Part shown: positions 52,590 to 60,734 of the stretch, in pieces
How positions within the stretch are numbered: the first letter of the stretch is position 1
Layout: every line of letters begins with the position of its first letter
Source of the DNA: Thiobacillus sp.
GTDB taxonomy: Bacteria > Pseudomonadota > Gammaproteobacteria > Burkholderiales > Thiobacillaceae
Length of the DNA stretch: 64,000 nucleotides
NCBI GenBank assembly: GCA_016124745.1
Contig: WGNC01000001.1
Span: 1 to 64,000 of the forward strand
Reading direction: 5' to 3'
The notes under the pieces: model-generated
The model's input: the letters and a program-made list of their open reading frames with translations, nothing else
Databases searched by the model: none
What the model was told of the DNA's origin: nothing
Program-made: the position numbers and the translations under genes

Positions 52590-52609
52590 CCGGCCAGCAT
52601 CCTGGCCGG
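52590..52609. repeat. Short perfect palindrome
   Basis: CCGGCCAG-CATC-CTGGCCGG forms an 8-bp stem with a 4-base loop just after the lipoprotein stop and just before the terminator. It may stabilise the transcript end. Confidence 0.6.
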
Positions 52610-52625
52610 CCGGACAGCGTCCTGC

Positions 52626-53210
52626 TCAAATGTTGAGGGGGGTTATGCGGCTGCCATTGACGCTCACATTCGCCATCAGGCCCGCATTCGTCAAGACGTA
52701 GCCGACGACCGGTTGCTGTGCGGTCTGGGTGCTGACCTGGGCGTTGGCACCCGCCGACAATATGGCGACCGAGCCGTCGACGCCGGCCGTCCATCCGTTG
52801 CTGGCCTGGAATCGTTTCAGGGATTCCTCAGTCATGAACAGGATGAACACCGCCTGCGATTGCGCGCCAGCGAGCCATCCGAAGGAACCCTCGGTCATGC
52901 TGAAGTAACCGGTGCTCTTGCCGCCTTCACGCATGACCCCGCGGCCATGTGCGCCACCGACGATGAAGCCGGCCGAAACGAACGTCGGAAATACCAGGAC
53001 GCCCTGTGCGGACTTCACGAGATCCTGGGAGCCCGGTACTTCCTTGAAGAGGCGATCCAACGCGCTGTCAGCGGCCGAATCGATGGCCTTGCGCTGTGCG
53101 GCCGGGTCGCCCATATTGCCGCTCGTGGTGGTGCAGCCGGTCGTTGTCAGGATCGTCAGGGCAACCATCGATGCGCCGGCGGCCATGAAATTGCGTTTGC
53201 TCTTGTCCAT
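52626..53210 (-). CDS. YSC84-family lipoprotein
   Basis: A 194-residue exported lipoprotein with basic start MDKSKRNFMAAG, hydrophobic core and a lipobox-like cysteine (TTTGCTTTS). The YSC84/SYLF lipid-binding core is visible: SAQGVLVFPTFVSAGFIVGGAHGRGVMREGGKSTGYFSMTEGSFGWLAGAQSQAVFILFMTEESLKRF. It is probably an envelope protein binding phosphoinositide-like or other lipids. It is monocistronic, with its own terminator. Confidence 0.88.
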   Translation of the reverse strand: MDKSKRNFMAAGASMVALTILTTTGCTTTSGNMGDPAAQRKAIDSAADSALDRLFKEVPGSQDLVKSAQGVLVFPTFVSAGFIVGGAHGRGVMREGGKSTGYFSMTEGSFGWLAGAQSQAVFILFMTEESLKRFQASNGWTAGVDGSVAILSAGANAQVSTQTAQQPVVGYVLTNAGLMANVSVNGSRITPLNI

Positions 53211-53424
53211 AATTCAGGTTTTCCTCGTAAGTTAAAAAGCTATTGCCCAGCCCCCGACTACGGGGCAGTTCGACCAAGCTGTCTGCTACTGCACGACCGC
53301 AGGTTATTTCGATTTATAGCATGGGATTGCCCAGAACTGTGGCCGATTTTTTTATGTGAATGCGTGTTGTTGTATTGAAGTGTGCGTACAAAAAGTTGCC
53401 CCAATCCTGCCTGCGCATCAGTGA

Positions 53425-54279
53425 TTACCACTTCACCACATGCACATTGCTCAGGGTGCGTCCCAGGAAGCGCTCGCCGATGGTCTGGAAGCGCAGCGGC
53501 ACGTCGGTGACATAGAAGTCGTAGCGTGGCTGGGCGGGGCCGGGGTTGGCCAGTTTCCTTTCTGCCAGGACCGCAGCGACCTGCTCGGCCATGGCTTCGG
53601 CGGAATCGACCAGCGCGACATCCTTGCCGACCACCTGGCGCAGCAGCGGCTTCAGCAGCGGGTAATGGGTACAGCCGAGGACCAGGGTGTCGATGTGTTC
53701 GGCCAGCAGCGGCTTCAGGTAATCCTCGGCGGTCAATCGCGTCACTTCGTGGTCGAGCCAGCCTTCTTCCACCAGCGGCACGAATAGCGCGCAGGCCTGC
53801 GAATGGATGCGCGAATCCGGCGCGTAGTCGTGGATGGCGCGCGCGTAGGCATTGCTGTTGATGGTGGTGGGGGTGCCGATGACGCCGACACGCTTGCCGC
53901 CGCGCGCCGATACCGCGCCGGCGTCGATTACATCGAGCACCGGTACCGGCGACAGGTCCTTGACGACCTGCGCCGCCACCGCCGCCATGGTGTTGCAGGC
54001 GATGACCAGTAGCTTGACGTCCTTTTCCAGCAGGAACTGCGCGATCTGGGTGGTGAAGTGGGTGATGGTGTCGACCGATTTCACGCCATAAGGCACGCGC
54101 GCGGTGTCGCCGAAGTAGACGATGTTCTCGTAGGGCAGGCGCTCCATCAGCGCGCGCACCACGGTCAGCCCGCCGATGCCGGAATCGAAGACGCCAATGG
54201 GTCGCCTTGGGCCCAGCGTTTGCGCCCTCTCCCCTGCGCGGGGGAGGGTTGGGGAGGGGGGCTGGTCGCTGGTGGACAT
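53425..54279 (-). CDS. murI: Glutamate racemase
   Basis: A 284-residue cofactor-independent racemase supplying D-glutamate for peptidoglycan. Catalytic cysteines are in LLVIACNTMAAVA and LVLGCTHYPLLKPLL, and RPIGVFDSGIGGLTVVRALME is the N-terminal signature. The preceding ~20 residues (PPSPTLPRAGERAQTLG) are encoded by a CCCTCTCCCC-type palindromic repeat (54225-54261), so they are an acquired extension. No other start codon lies between the repeat and the conserved region. Confidence 0.95.
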   Translation of the reverse strand: MSTSDQPPSPTLPRAGERAQTLGPRRPIGVFDSGIGGLTVVRALMERLPYENIVYFGDTARVPYGVKSVDTITHFTTQIAQFLLEKDVKLLVIACNTMAAVAAQVVKDLSPVPVLDVIDAGAVSARGGKRVGVIGTPTTINSNAYARAIHDYAPDSRIHSQACALFVPLVEEGWLDHEVTRLTAEDYLKPLLAEHIDTLVLGCTHYPLLKPLLRQVVGKDVALVDSAEAMAEQVAAVLAERKLANPGPAQPRYDFYVTDVPLRFQTIGERFLGRTLSNVHVVKW

Positions 54280-54362
54280 GGGTGGCAAGATGGCGCGATG
54301 GGAAAGCGCACATTTTACCTGCTGGGCCAGCGGGCATCGCATTCTTCATGTCGGCGCCGATC

Positions 54363-54983
54363 ATGAGCGGCTGCGGTTGCGATTCCGTTTGCAATTCGGC
54401 GGCGCCCGGTCCGGGCTACCGGCGCGCGCTGTGGATTGCGCTGGTGCTGAACGCGCTGATGTTCGGCGTCGAACTGGTTGCGAGCTTCGCGGCGCAGTCG
54501 GTGTCGCTGCTGGCCGATGCGGTCGACTTTCTGGGCGACGCCGGCAATTACAGTGTCGCCCTGTTCGTGCTTGGGCTGGCGCCCGTGTGGCGTTCGCGCA
54601 CGGCGTTGTGGAAAGGCTGGACGATGCTGGCGTATGGCGTGTTCGTGCTCGGCAAGTCGGCCTGGCAATGGTCGGCCGGCGTGGTGCCGGAGCCTTTTAT
54701 CATGGGCTGGGTGAGCCTCCTGGCACTGGCGGTGAATGTCGGCGTGGCGGGGCTGCTGTATGCGCACCGGCAGGGCGACGCGCAGGCGCGCTCGGTGTGG
54801 CTGTGCTCGCGCAACGATGCGCTGGGCAATCTGGCGGTCATGGGCGCGGCGGGCGGGGTGTGGGTGACTGCGCATGGCTGGCCGGATATCGCGGTGGCGC
54901 TGGTGCTGGCGGGACTGGCGCTGACCTCGGGGGCGTCGGTGATCCGGCATGCGCGCGAGGAATTGCGGATCAATGGCCAGTAG
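54363..54983 (+). CDS. CDF-like cation transporter
   Basis: A 206-residue membrane protein resembling the transmembrane half of cation diffusion facilitators (zinc/cobalt exporters): LNALMFGVELVASFAAQSVSLLADAVDFLGDAGNYSVALFVL carries Asp residues for metal binding on TM2, and LCSRNDALGNLAVMGAAGGVW the matching TM5 site. The cysteine-rich N-terminus MSGCGCDSVC may bind metal. No cytoplasmic C-terminal domain is present. ATG 54348 would add five residues. Its stop lies inside a 26-bp inverted repeat. Confidence 0.85.
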   Translation: MSGCGCDSVCNSAAPGPGYRRALWIALVLNALMFGVELVASFAAQSVSLLADAVDFLGDAGNYSVALFVLGLAPVWRSRTALWKGWTMLAYGVFVLGKSAWQWSAGVVPEPFIMGWVSLLALAVNVGVAGLLYAHRQGDAQARSVWLCSRNDALGNLAVMGAAGGVWVTAHGWPDIAVALVLAGLALTSGASVIRHAREELRINGQ

Positions 54984-55056
54984 GAGGGGCGCCCTCGCCC
55001 CGATTGCTGTGGTTATGGCGTCGGCACGAAAATCGGGGCGAGGGCGCCCCTCCTAC
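54980..55056. repeat. 26-bp perfect inverted repeat between convergent genes
   Basis: The arm 54980-55005 (GTAGGAGGGGCGCCCTCGCC and onward) is exactly complementary to 55031-55056, with a 25-base loop. It overlaps the CDF-like stop and lies 24 bases from the queG end. The GTAGGAG...CGATT type of sequence recalls pseudomonad and xanthomonad REP/REPIN elements; it may also end both transcripts. Confidence 0.85.
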
Positions 55057-55080
55057 AAAGTTTGACGGAGAGCCCTCTGT

Positions 55081-56142
55081 TTACGGCGCTGTCTGCTGCT
55101 GTTCCAGCGCCCACGCCACGTGCTCGCGCACCAGTGCGGACGGATGTTCGAGGCGTGAACCGAGCGCGGAAACGATTTCTGGCGAGCGGGATGCGTTGCC
55201 CAGCGCGACGGCAATATTGCGCAGCCATCGCTCGTGCCCGATGCGGCGAATCGGCGACCCCGCCAGCCGTTCGTTGAAGTCTGCTTCGCTCCAGAAAAAC
55301 AGGTCTGCCAGGCGCGCGCTGTCGAGCCCGTTGCGCACACCGAAGTCAGGCAGTGTCGCCGTCTGCGCGAAACGATTCCACGGACACACCAGCTGACAAT
55401 CGTCGCAGCCGTAAATGCGGTTGCCCAAGAGGGGACGCAACTCGAGCGGGATGCTGCCCTTGAGCTCGATGGTCAGATACGAGATGCAGCGCCGGGCATC
55501 GAGATGGTAGGGGGCGACGATGGCCTGCGTGGGACAGATGTCGAGGCAGGCCTCGCAGCTGCCGCAGTGTCCGGCTTCGGGCGCGTCGACCGGCAGCGGA
55601 AGGTCGGTATAGATTTCTCCGAGAAAGAACCACGAGCCGTGCTGTCGATTCAACAGCAGCGTGTGCTTGCCGCGCCACCCCAGTCCCGACTTCGTGGCGA
55701 GTTCGACTTCCAGTACCGGCGCGCTGTCGGTAAAGACGCGGAAATGATGCTCGCCGACTTCAGCGGTGATTTTTTCGGCCAGGGTTTGCAGACGGTTGCG
55801 CAGGACCTTGTGGTAATCGCGCCCCAGCGCGTAGCGGGAAACATAGGCGGCGTCGGCGTCGGACAGCATTGCGTGCGGGTCGGCGGCAGCGGGCGGAAAA
55901 TAGTCCAGCCGCGCACTGATGATGCGCAGCGTGCCCGGCACCAGCACGGCGGGTCGGCTGCGCTTCACGCCGTGCACCGCCATATAATCCATCTCGCCAT
56001 GAAATCCTTGCGCCAGCCATGCTATCAAGCCCGTCTCGGCAGAATTCAATTCGCAGTCGCCAATACCAACTGCGGCAAAGCCGAGCTCGTACCCCCATTG
56101 CTTGATTTGCTGCGCCAGACGGGTTAAATCATGCTCATGCAT
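55081..56142 (-). CDS. queG: Epoxyqueuosine reductase
   Basis: A 353-residue cobalamin-dependent iron-sulfur enzyme for the last step of queuosine synthesis. Two [4Fe-4S] motifs are CGSCEACLDICPTQAI and CDDCQLVCPWN; YVSRYALGRDYHKVLRNRLQ is the conserved cofactor-binding region, and the C-terminus has HEAT-like repeats (HERWLRNIAVALGNAS). Start ATG 56142 gives MHEHDLTRLAQQ. It is divergent from tsaE and their start regions overlap. Confidence 0.95.
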   Translation of the reverse strand: MHEHDLTRLAQQIKQWGYELGFAAVGIGDCELNSAETGLIAWLAQGFHGEMDYMAVHGVKRSRPAVLVPGTLRIISARLDYFPPAAADPHAMLSDADAAYVSRYALGRDYHKVLRNRLQTLAEKITAEVGEHHFRVFTDSAPVLEVELATKSGLGWRGKHTLLLNRQHGSWFFLGEIYTDLPLPVDAPEAGHCGSCEACLDICPTQAIVAPYHLDARRCISYLTIELKGSIPLELRPLLGNRIYGCDDCQLVCPWNRFAQTATLPDFGVRNGLDSARLADLFFWSEADFNERLAGSPIRRIGHERWLRNIAVALGNASRSPEIVSALGSRLEHPSALVREHVAWALEQQQTAP

Positions 56143-56622
56143 AAGGACGATGATACCGTGCGCTGCAGTTGCCATCTCGCCGACGAGGCCGCGACGCTGG
56201 CGTTCGGCGCGCGCCTGGCGAAGGCACTGCAGCCGGGGATGACGCTCTACCTCGAAGGCGACCTGGGTGCGGGAAAAACGACGCTGGTGCGTGGCGTGCT
56301 GCGGGCATTGGGCTATATTGGAAGAGTGAAGAGTCCGACCTATACTTTGGCTGAAACCTACAGCCTGCCGGCATTTGAGCTATATCATTACGATCTGTAT
56401 CGTATGCATGATCCGCGTGAATGGATGGACGCAGGGTTTCGTGATACAGACGACGGGCGAATTGTGAGTCTGATCGAGTGGCCGGAAAAGGCTGCGGGTT
56501 GGCTGCCGCCGCCGGATGTGGTGATCCACTTGCGGATCGACGATGACAGCCGCGAAGCCGAATGCGAGGCGAGAAGCCCGCGGGGCACTGAATATATGGA
56601 GACATGTTGCACGCTTTGCTGA
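56131..56622 (+). CDS. tsaE: tRNA threonylcarbamoyladenosine biosynthesis ATPase TsaE
   Basis: A 163-residue P-loop ATPase partner of TsaBD in t6A37 formation. Walker A is LEGDLGAGKTTLVRG, followed by VKSPTYTLAETY, YHYDLYRM and LIEWPEKA. ATG 56131 or 56137 both lie inside the first codons of divergent queG; GTG 56158 is a non-overlapping alternative. The 3' end overlaps amiC by 19 bases. Confidence 0.95.
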   Translation: MLMHKDDDTVRCSCHLADEAATLAFGARLAKALQPGMTLYLEGDLGAGKTTLVRGVLRALGYIGRVKSPTYTLAETYSLPAFELYHYDLYRMHDPREWMDAGFRDTDDGRIVSLIEWPEKAAGWLPPPDVVIHLRIDDDSREAECEARSPRGTEYMETCCTLC

Positions 56623-57794
56623 AGGCATTATTTCTGCTGTGTGGATTGCTGGTGTCGGGCTGGGGTCAGGCACTGGAACTCAGCGCCGTCCGCTTGTGGC
56701 CCTCGCCCGATTACACGCGAATCACCCTGGAAGCCAGGCAGCCGGTCAGCTACAAATATTTCACGCTGTCGAATCCGGAGCGACTGGTGATCGACCTCGA
56801 AGGCGTGGAAGCGGGCACCTTGCTCGATGCCATGATGAAGCAATTGTCCGCCGATGACCCCTTCATCGCGTCGATACGCGTGGCCATGAATCGCCCTGGC
56901 GTGATGCGTCTGGTGCTGGATCTTAAAATGCCGGTCAAGCCCTCGGTATTCCAGTTGCAGCCGCTCGAGCAATACGGCCACCGTCTCGTTGTCGATCTGT
57001 ATCCCGTTGTTACAGCCGACGTGGCGACGTCTGCCGAGTCGTCCCCCTCGGTCAAGCCTGAAGTTCCGCAATATGTGCGTCTGATCACGGTGGCCATCGA
57101 CGCCGGTCATGGCGGCGAGGACCCGGGCGCGCTCGGCGCCAGCGGTTCGCACGAAAAAGACATCACGCTGGCGCTGGCGAAGAAACTCAAGCAGAAAATC
57201 GACGCGCAGGAAAACATGCATGCCGTGCTGATCCGTGACGGCGATTACTTCGTGCCGCTGGCCCAGCGCGTCACCAAGGCGCGTGCCGTCAAGGCCGACC
57301 TGTTCATGTCGATCCATGCCGATGCCTTCATCAAGCCACATGCGCGCGGATCCTCGGTGTTTGCGTTGTCGGAAAATGGTGCGACCTCGGTGGCCGCGCG
57401 CTGGTTGGCGAAAAAGGAAAACGACGCTGACCTGGTGGGTGGCGTCAATATCGACGTCAAGGATCCTTTCCTCAAGCGCACCCTGATCGACCTGTCACAG
57501 ACGGCGACCATCAACGACAGCCTCAAGCTGGGGCATGCCGTTCTCAATGAAATCGGCGGCGTCAATACACTGCACAAATCCCATGTCGAGCAGGCGGGAT
57601 TTGCCGTGTTGAAGGCGCCGGATATTCCGTCGATCCTGATCGAGACCGCGTTCATTTCCAACCCGGAAGAAGAAAAACGCCTGAACGATCCCAAATACCA
57701 GGACAAACTGGTGGATGCCATTCTCGACGGCGTCCTCAAGTATTTCGACAAGCATCCTCTGACCGCGCCGGCGCGCTTGACGCGCAATCCATGA
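56604..57794 (+). CDS. amiC: N-acetylmuramoyl-L-alanine amidase (AmiC/AmiB type)
   Basis: A 396-residue periplasmic zinc amidase that splits septal peptidoglycan. A signal peptide (1-22) precedes an AMIN domain (about 25-130, targeting to peptidoglycan) and an Amidase_3 domain (about 155-385). Zinc and catalytic residues are in VAIDAGHGGEDPGALG, EKDITLALAK, SIHADAF and ILIETAFISNPEEE. GGAG lies before the ATG. It is placed between tsaE and mutL as in many proteobacteria. Confidence 0.94.
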   Translation: MLHALLKALFLLCGLLVSGWGQALELSAVRLWPSPDYTRITLEARQPVSYKYFTLSNPERLVIDLEGVEAGTLLDAMMKQLSADDPFIASIRVAMNRPGVMRLVLDLKMPVKPSVFQLQPLEQYGHRLVVDLYPVVTADVATSAESSPSVKPEVPQYVRLITVAIDAGHGGEDPGALGASGSHEKDITLALAKKLKQKIDAQENMHAVLIRDGDYFVPLAQRVTKARAVKADLFMSIHADAFIKPHARGSSVFALSENGATSVAARWLAKKENDADLVGGVNIDVKDPFLKRTLIDLSQTATINDSLKLGHAVLNEIGGVNTLHKSHVEQAGFAVLKAPDIPSILIETAFISNPEEEKRLNDPKYQDKLVDAILDGVLKYFDKHPLTAPARLTRNP

Positions 57795-58336
57795 CCCGCA
57801 GCTTGCTGGGCACGGCAGCGCCGGGCTTTGACCGCCCGCTGGAAGTCCTGGAAGCCTGCCACGATCGCATCGCCAGGCAGTGCGACACCCTGGAAAAGCT
57901 GCTGGCGCACCTGCCGTCTCACGGCTCCGACGATCAGGCAAGGCAAGCTGCGCGTGCAGTGATGACCTATTTCGATACCGCTGCAGTGCACCACCACGAT
58001 GATGAAGAACGCAACCTGTTTCCGTTGCTGGAACAGGCCGGTGCACCCGGTGCATGCGATCTGGTCGAAACACTGACGCTGGAACATGACGAGCTTGCAC
58101 TGTTGTGGCGGCAGCTGCGCCCGGACCTGCAACAGGTCGAGCAGGGCGTGGCGACGCTTCCGAATGAAGGACTTGTGCGCCGTTTTGTCGCCCTTTATCG
58201 CAGCCATCTCGAATTCGAAAATACCCGGGTGCTGCCGTTGGCGCGCCAGGTGCTTGGCCGTGCCGAGATCGAACGGCTGGGACGTGCGATGGCGGCGCGT
58301 CGCGCCCTTCGACCGGCTCAGGATGAGCGGACTTGA
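57791..58336 (+). CDS. Hemerythrin HHE-domain protein
   Basis: A 181-residue four-helix bundle with diiron ligands in LEACHDRIARQCD, AAVHHHDDEERNLFPLLE, LTLEHDELALLW and YRSHLEFENTRVLPLA. It may sense or store oxygen or nitric oxide. It overlaps the amiC stop by four bases and precedes mutL, an insertion into the otherwise standard tsaE-amiC-mutL run. The last codons (RPAQDERT) are encoded by a REP-like motif, CCCTTCGACCGGCTCAGG. Confidence 0.9.
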   Translation: MTRSLLGTAAPGFDRPLEVLEACHDRIARQCDTLEKLLAHLPSHGSDDQARQAARAVMTYFDTAAVHHHDDEERNLFPLLEQAGAPGACDLVETLTLEHDELALLWRQLRPDLQQVEQGVATLPNEGLVRRFVALYRSHLEFENTRVLPLARQVLGRAEIERLGRAMAARRALRPAQDERT

Positions 58337-58349
58337 TTCGGTGTTAGCC

Positions 58350-60137
58350 GTGGCTATCCGTGTCCTTCCCGATGTTCTGATTTCGCAGATCGCCGCTGGC
58401 GAGGTGGTCGAGCGACCTGCAGCCGCCTTGAAGGAAATCCTCGAAAACAGCCTCGACGCCGGCGCGACCGAGATCCGGATCGGACTCGAGCAAGGCGGCA
58501 TCAAGCGCATTCGGGTGAGCGACAACGGCGCGGGCATCCAGCGGGACGAACTGCTGCTGGCGCTGACCCGGCACGCGACCAGCAAAATCACCAGCCTGGC
58601 CGATTTGGAGCAGGTGGCGAGCCTGGGGTTCCGCGGCGAGGCGCTGGCTTCGATTGCCGCCATCGCGCGGGTCCAGCTCACCAGCCGTAGCGTGGAGGCC
58701 GAGCATGCCTGGCAGGTGCAGGCCGCAGGCGGTCATCTCGACGCACCCGCACCCGCGGCACGTGCAGCCGGTACCACGATCGATATTCAAGACCTGTTTT
58801 TCAATACCCCGGCGCGGCGCAAATTCCTCAAGACCGAAGCCACCGAATATGCGCACTGTGCAGAGACCGTGCGGCGGCTGGCGCTGGCGAACCCGGAAAC
58901 GGCTTTCACGCTGATTCACAACGGGCGGGTGCAGCTGCGTCTGAACGCCGAACCCGCCGCCAGCCGGGTTCGTCAGGTGCTGGGTGAGGCGTTCGAGCAA
59001 AACACGATTGCGGTCGATGCCGCCGCTGGGGCGTTGCGGGTGTCCGGCTGGGTGATCCGTCCCGGGGCTGCAACAGCTAGCAGGGATGGCCAACATGTGT
59101 TCGTGAACGGCCGCCACGTGCGCGACAAGTTGATCGTCCATGCGCTGAAGGAAGCCTATCGTGACGTGCTGCATCACCAGTTGAATCCGGCGTATTGCCT
59201 GTTCATCAGCCTGCCGCCCGAGGGAGTGGACGTCAACGTGCATCCGGCCAAGACCGAAATCCGCTTTCGCGACAGCCGTGGTGTGCACCAGTTCCTGTTC
59301 CATGCGGTCGAGCGCCTGTTGTCAGCACCGGCCGCGTCCGGCATTAGTCCTGCAGCCGATGGTGTGGGGGGGGCAGTCCCGACATTCGGCCGGGCTCATG
59401 TGTCCCCGCGGCAGGCTTCGATGCCCTTGCAGGTGAACGAAGCGATGGCGTCTTATGCGCCTCTGGATCAGGGACTAGGGGATAGGATTCAGGGGCTAGG
59501 GGAGCTTGTTGCGCCTGCGGCGCAGCCGTTTGCTGAAAATGGGGCGGGCGACGCGCCGCCGCTTGGCTATGCGCTGGCGCAACTTCACGGCATCTACGTG
59601 CTGGCGCAGAACGCGCAGGGGCTGGTGCTGGTCGACATGCACGCCGCGCACGAACGCGTCGTCTACGAGAAGCTCAAGACCGCGCTCGATGCGCGCGCCG
59701 TGCCGGCGCAATCCCTGCTGATTCCGGTCGCGCTTACGGTGGACGCACGCGATGTCGCGGAAATCAGCCCGCATCTCGATTCCTTGCGGGACATCGGCTT
59801 CGACCTCTCGATCACCTCGCCGACCTCGGTCGCGGTGCGCTCGGTGCCATGGTTGCTAAAGGATGCCGACCCGGTGGAACTGACGCGGGCCGTGTTGCGC
59901 GAAGTCGCGGAATTCGGGGCCGCCCGACTGCTGGCTGAACGCCGCAATGAACTGCTGGCGACCCTGGCCTGTCACGGCGCGGTGCGCGCCAACCGGCGGC
60001 TGACGCTGCCCGAAATGAACGCACTGCTGCGTGAAATGGAAACGACAGAACGGGCGGGGCAGTGCAACCACGGCCGCCCCACCTGGTTCCAGCTCGGCCT
60101 CAAGGAACTCGACGCCATGTTCATGCGCGGGCGCTGA
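58350..60137 (+). CDS. mutL: DNA mismatch repair protein MutL
   Basis: A GHKL ATPase coupling MutS to downstream repair. KEILENSLDAGA, DNGAGI and GFRGEALASIAAI are the ATP-site motifs; the C-terminal domain carries DMHAAHERVVYE and ACHGAVRANRRL plus CNHGRPTW, matching the endonuclease-type MutL motifs (DxHAx2Ex4E) rather than the E. coli type. GTG 58350 gives MAIRVLPDVLISQIAAGEVV; ATG 58323 is an overlapping alternative. The linker at about residue 373-385 is encoded by an inserted simple repeat. Confidence 0.95.
   Translation: MAIRVLPDVLISQIAAGEVVERPAAALKEILENSLDAGATEIRIGLEQGGIKRIRVSDNGAGIQRDELLLALTRHATSKITSLADLEQVASLGFRGEALASIAAIARVQLTSRSVEAEHAWQVQAAGGHLDAPAPAARAAGTTIDIQDLFFNTPARRKFLKTEATEYAHCAETVRRLALANPETAFTLIHNGRVQLRLNAEPAASRVRQVLGEAFEQNTIAVDAAAGALRVSGWVIRPGAATASRDGQHVFVNGRHVRDKLIVHALKEAYRDVLHHQLNPAYCLFISLPPEGVDVNVHPAKTEIRFRDSRGVHQFLFHAVERLLSAPAASGISPAADGVGGAVPTFGRAHVSPRQASMPLQVNEAMASYAPLDQGLGDRIQGLGELVAPAAQPFAENGAGDAPPLGYALAQLHGIYVLAQNAQGLVLVDMHAAHERVVYEKLKTALDARAVPAQSLLIPVALTVDARDVAEISPHLDSLRDIGFDLSITSPTSVAVRSVPWLLKDADPVELTRAVLREVAEFGAARLLAERRNELLATLACHGAVRANRRLTLPEMNALLREMETTERAGQCNHGRPTWFQLGLKELDAMFMRGR
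59466..59504. repeat. GGACTAGGGGATAGG-type repeat inside the mutL linker
   Basis: This stretch is made of units such as GGGACTAGGGGATAGG and AGGGGCTAGGGG, encoding DQGLGDRIQGLGE. It is the inverse of the CCTAGTCCCTAGCCCC repeat upstream of trpS. It keeps the reading frame and falls in the flexible linker between the ATPase and C-terminal domains. Confidence 0.75.
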
Positions 60138-60200
60138 TTTTGCGAGTCGGCGTTTTGACACTAAACTTGAGCTTATTTGTCAGGTATTAGCGAGACCCTC

Positions 60201-60563
60201 ATGAACGAACGCGCCGAACGCAAGACGATTCCCATCCAGGACATCAACGAGACCAGCAACTGCGCCAGTGCCGAGCCCTATGCGCTGATGGTGCTTGGCG
60301 ATTCCATGATGCCGGAATTCGAGGAAGGCGAGATCATCGTCGTCGAGCCTTCCGGTCTGGTCAAGGACGGTTCCTACGTCGTGGCCTACGTCAACGACGA
60401 ATACATATTCCGCCAAATCGTGAAACACCCAGACGGCTGGATGCTGAAACCCCTCAATCCCTTGTACGAGAACATTCCGGTTGCCGATGTGGACGTTGCC
60501 AAGGGGGTGGTCATCATGAAGAAGAGGCCGGGAAAGCGCAGCGAGCAGAAAAGCTACATATGA
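60201..60563 (+). CDS. LexA-like S24-fold protein without DNA-binding domain
   Basis: A 120-residue protein with the core of S24 peptidases: YALMVLGDSMMPEFEEGEIIVVEP includes the catalytic Ser in GDSM, DGSYVVAYVNDEYIFRQIV follows, and LKPLNPLYENI is the usual NPxY tail. Where LexA/UmuD have the catalytic lysine (VKR) this has FRQ, so autocleavage is doubtful. No helix-turn-helix is present. A TTG at 60177 would add eight residues. It precedes a strongly promoted small gene. Confidence 0.85.
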   Translation: MNERAERKTIPIQDINETSNCASAEPYALMVLGDSMMPEFEEGEIIVVEPSGLVKDGSYVVAYVNDEYIFRQIVKHPDGWMLKPLNPLYENIPVADVDVAKGVVIMKKRPGKRSEQKSYI

Positions 60564-60734
60564 TACGACATGAGAGAAAGTGCGTAAGATATTGAAAAAT
60601 AATAATCTATAATAATTGAAATCAATTCAATTAATTGATGGAGGCATTAGCCCATTAAATAAATTAGTTGACTAGAGTGATCAAGTATTTACAATGGGAG
60701 CCCTGTTTAACCCTTTTCTTACAGGAGCTGAACC
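60564..60734 (+). promoter_or_regulatory. AT-rich regulatory region upstream of the 151-residue gene
   Basis: Markedly AT-rich compared with all surroundings. It includes palindromes AATTGA-AA-TCAATT (60614-60627) and ATCAATT-CAATT-AATTGAT (60621-60639), possible operator sites, followed by the promoter boxes listed separately and AGGAG at 60723-60727, seven bases from the ATG. Confidence 0.7.
60668..60695 (+). promoter_or_regulatory. Strong sigma-70 promoter
   Basis: TTGACT (60668-60673), 16-base spacer, TACAAT (60690-60695): five of six matches in each box. It drives the gene starting at 60735 with a leader of about 33 bases. Confidence 0.75.

Noticed and set aside
53258-54394. Alternative 378-codon frame across murI
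   Set aside because: Arg/His-rich shadow of murI; the conserved racemase motifs are in the other frame.
60614-60639. FNR/CRP-type TTGAT-N4-ATCAA box upstream of the 151-residue gene
   Set aside because: The half-sites are there but in the wrong order or spacing; only generic palindromes remain.
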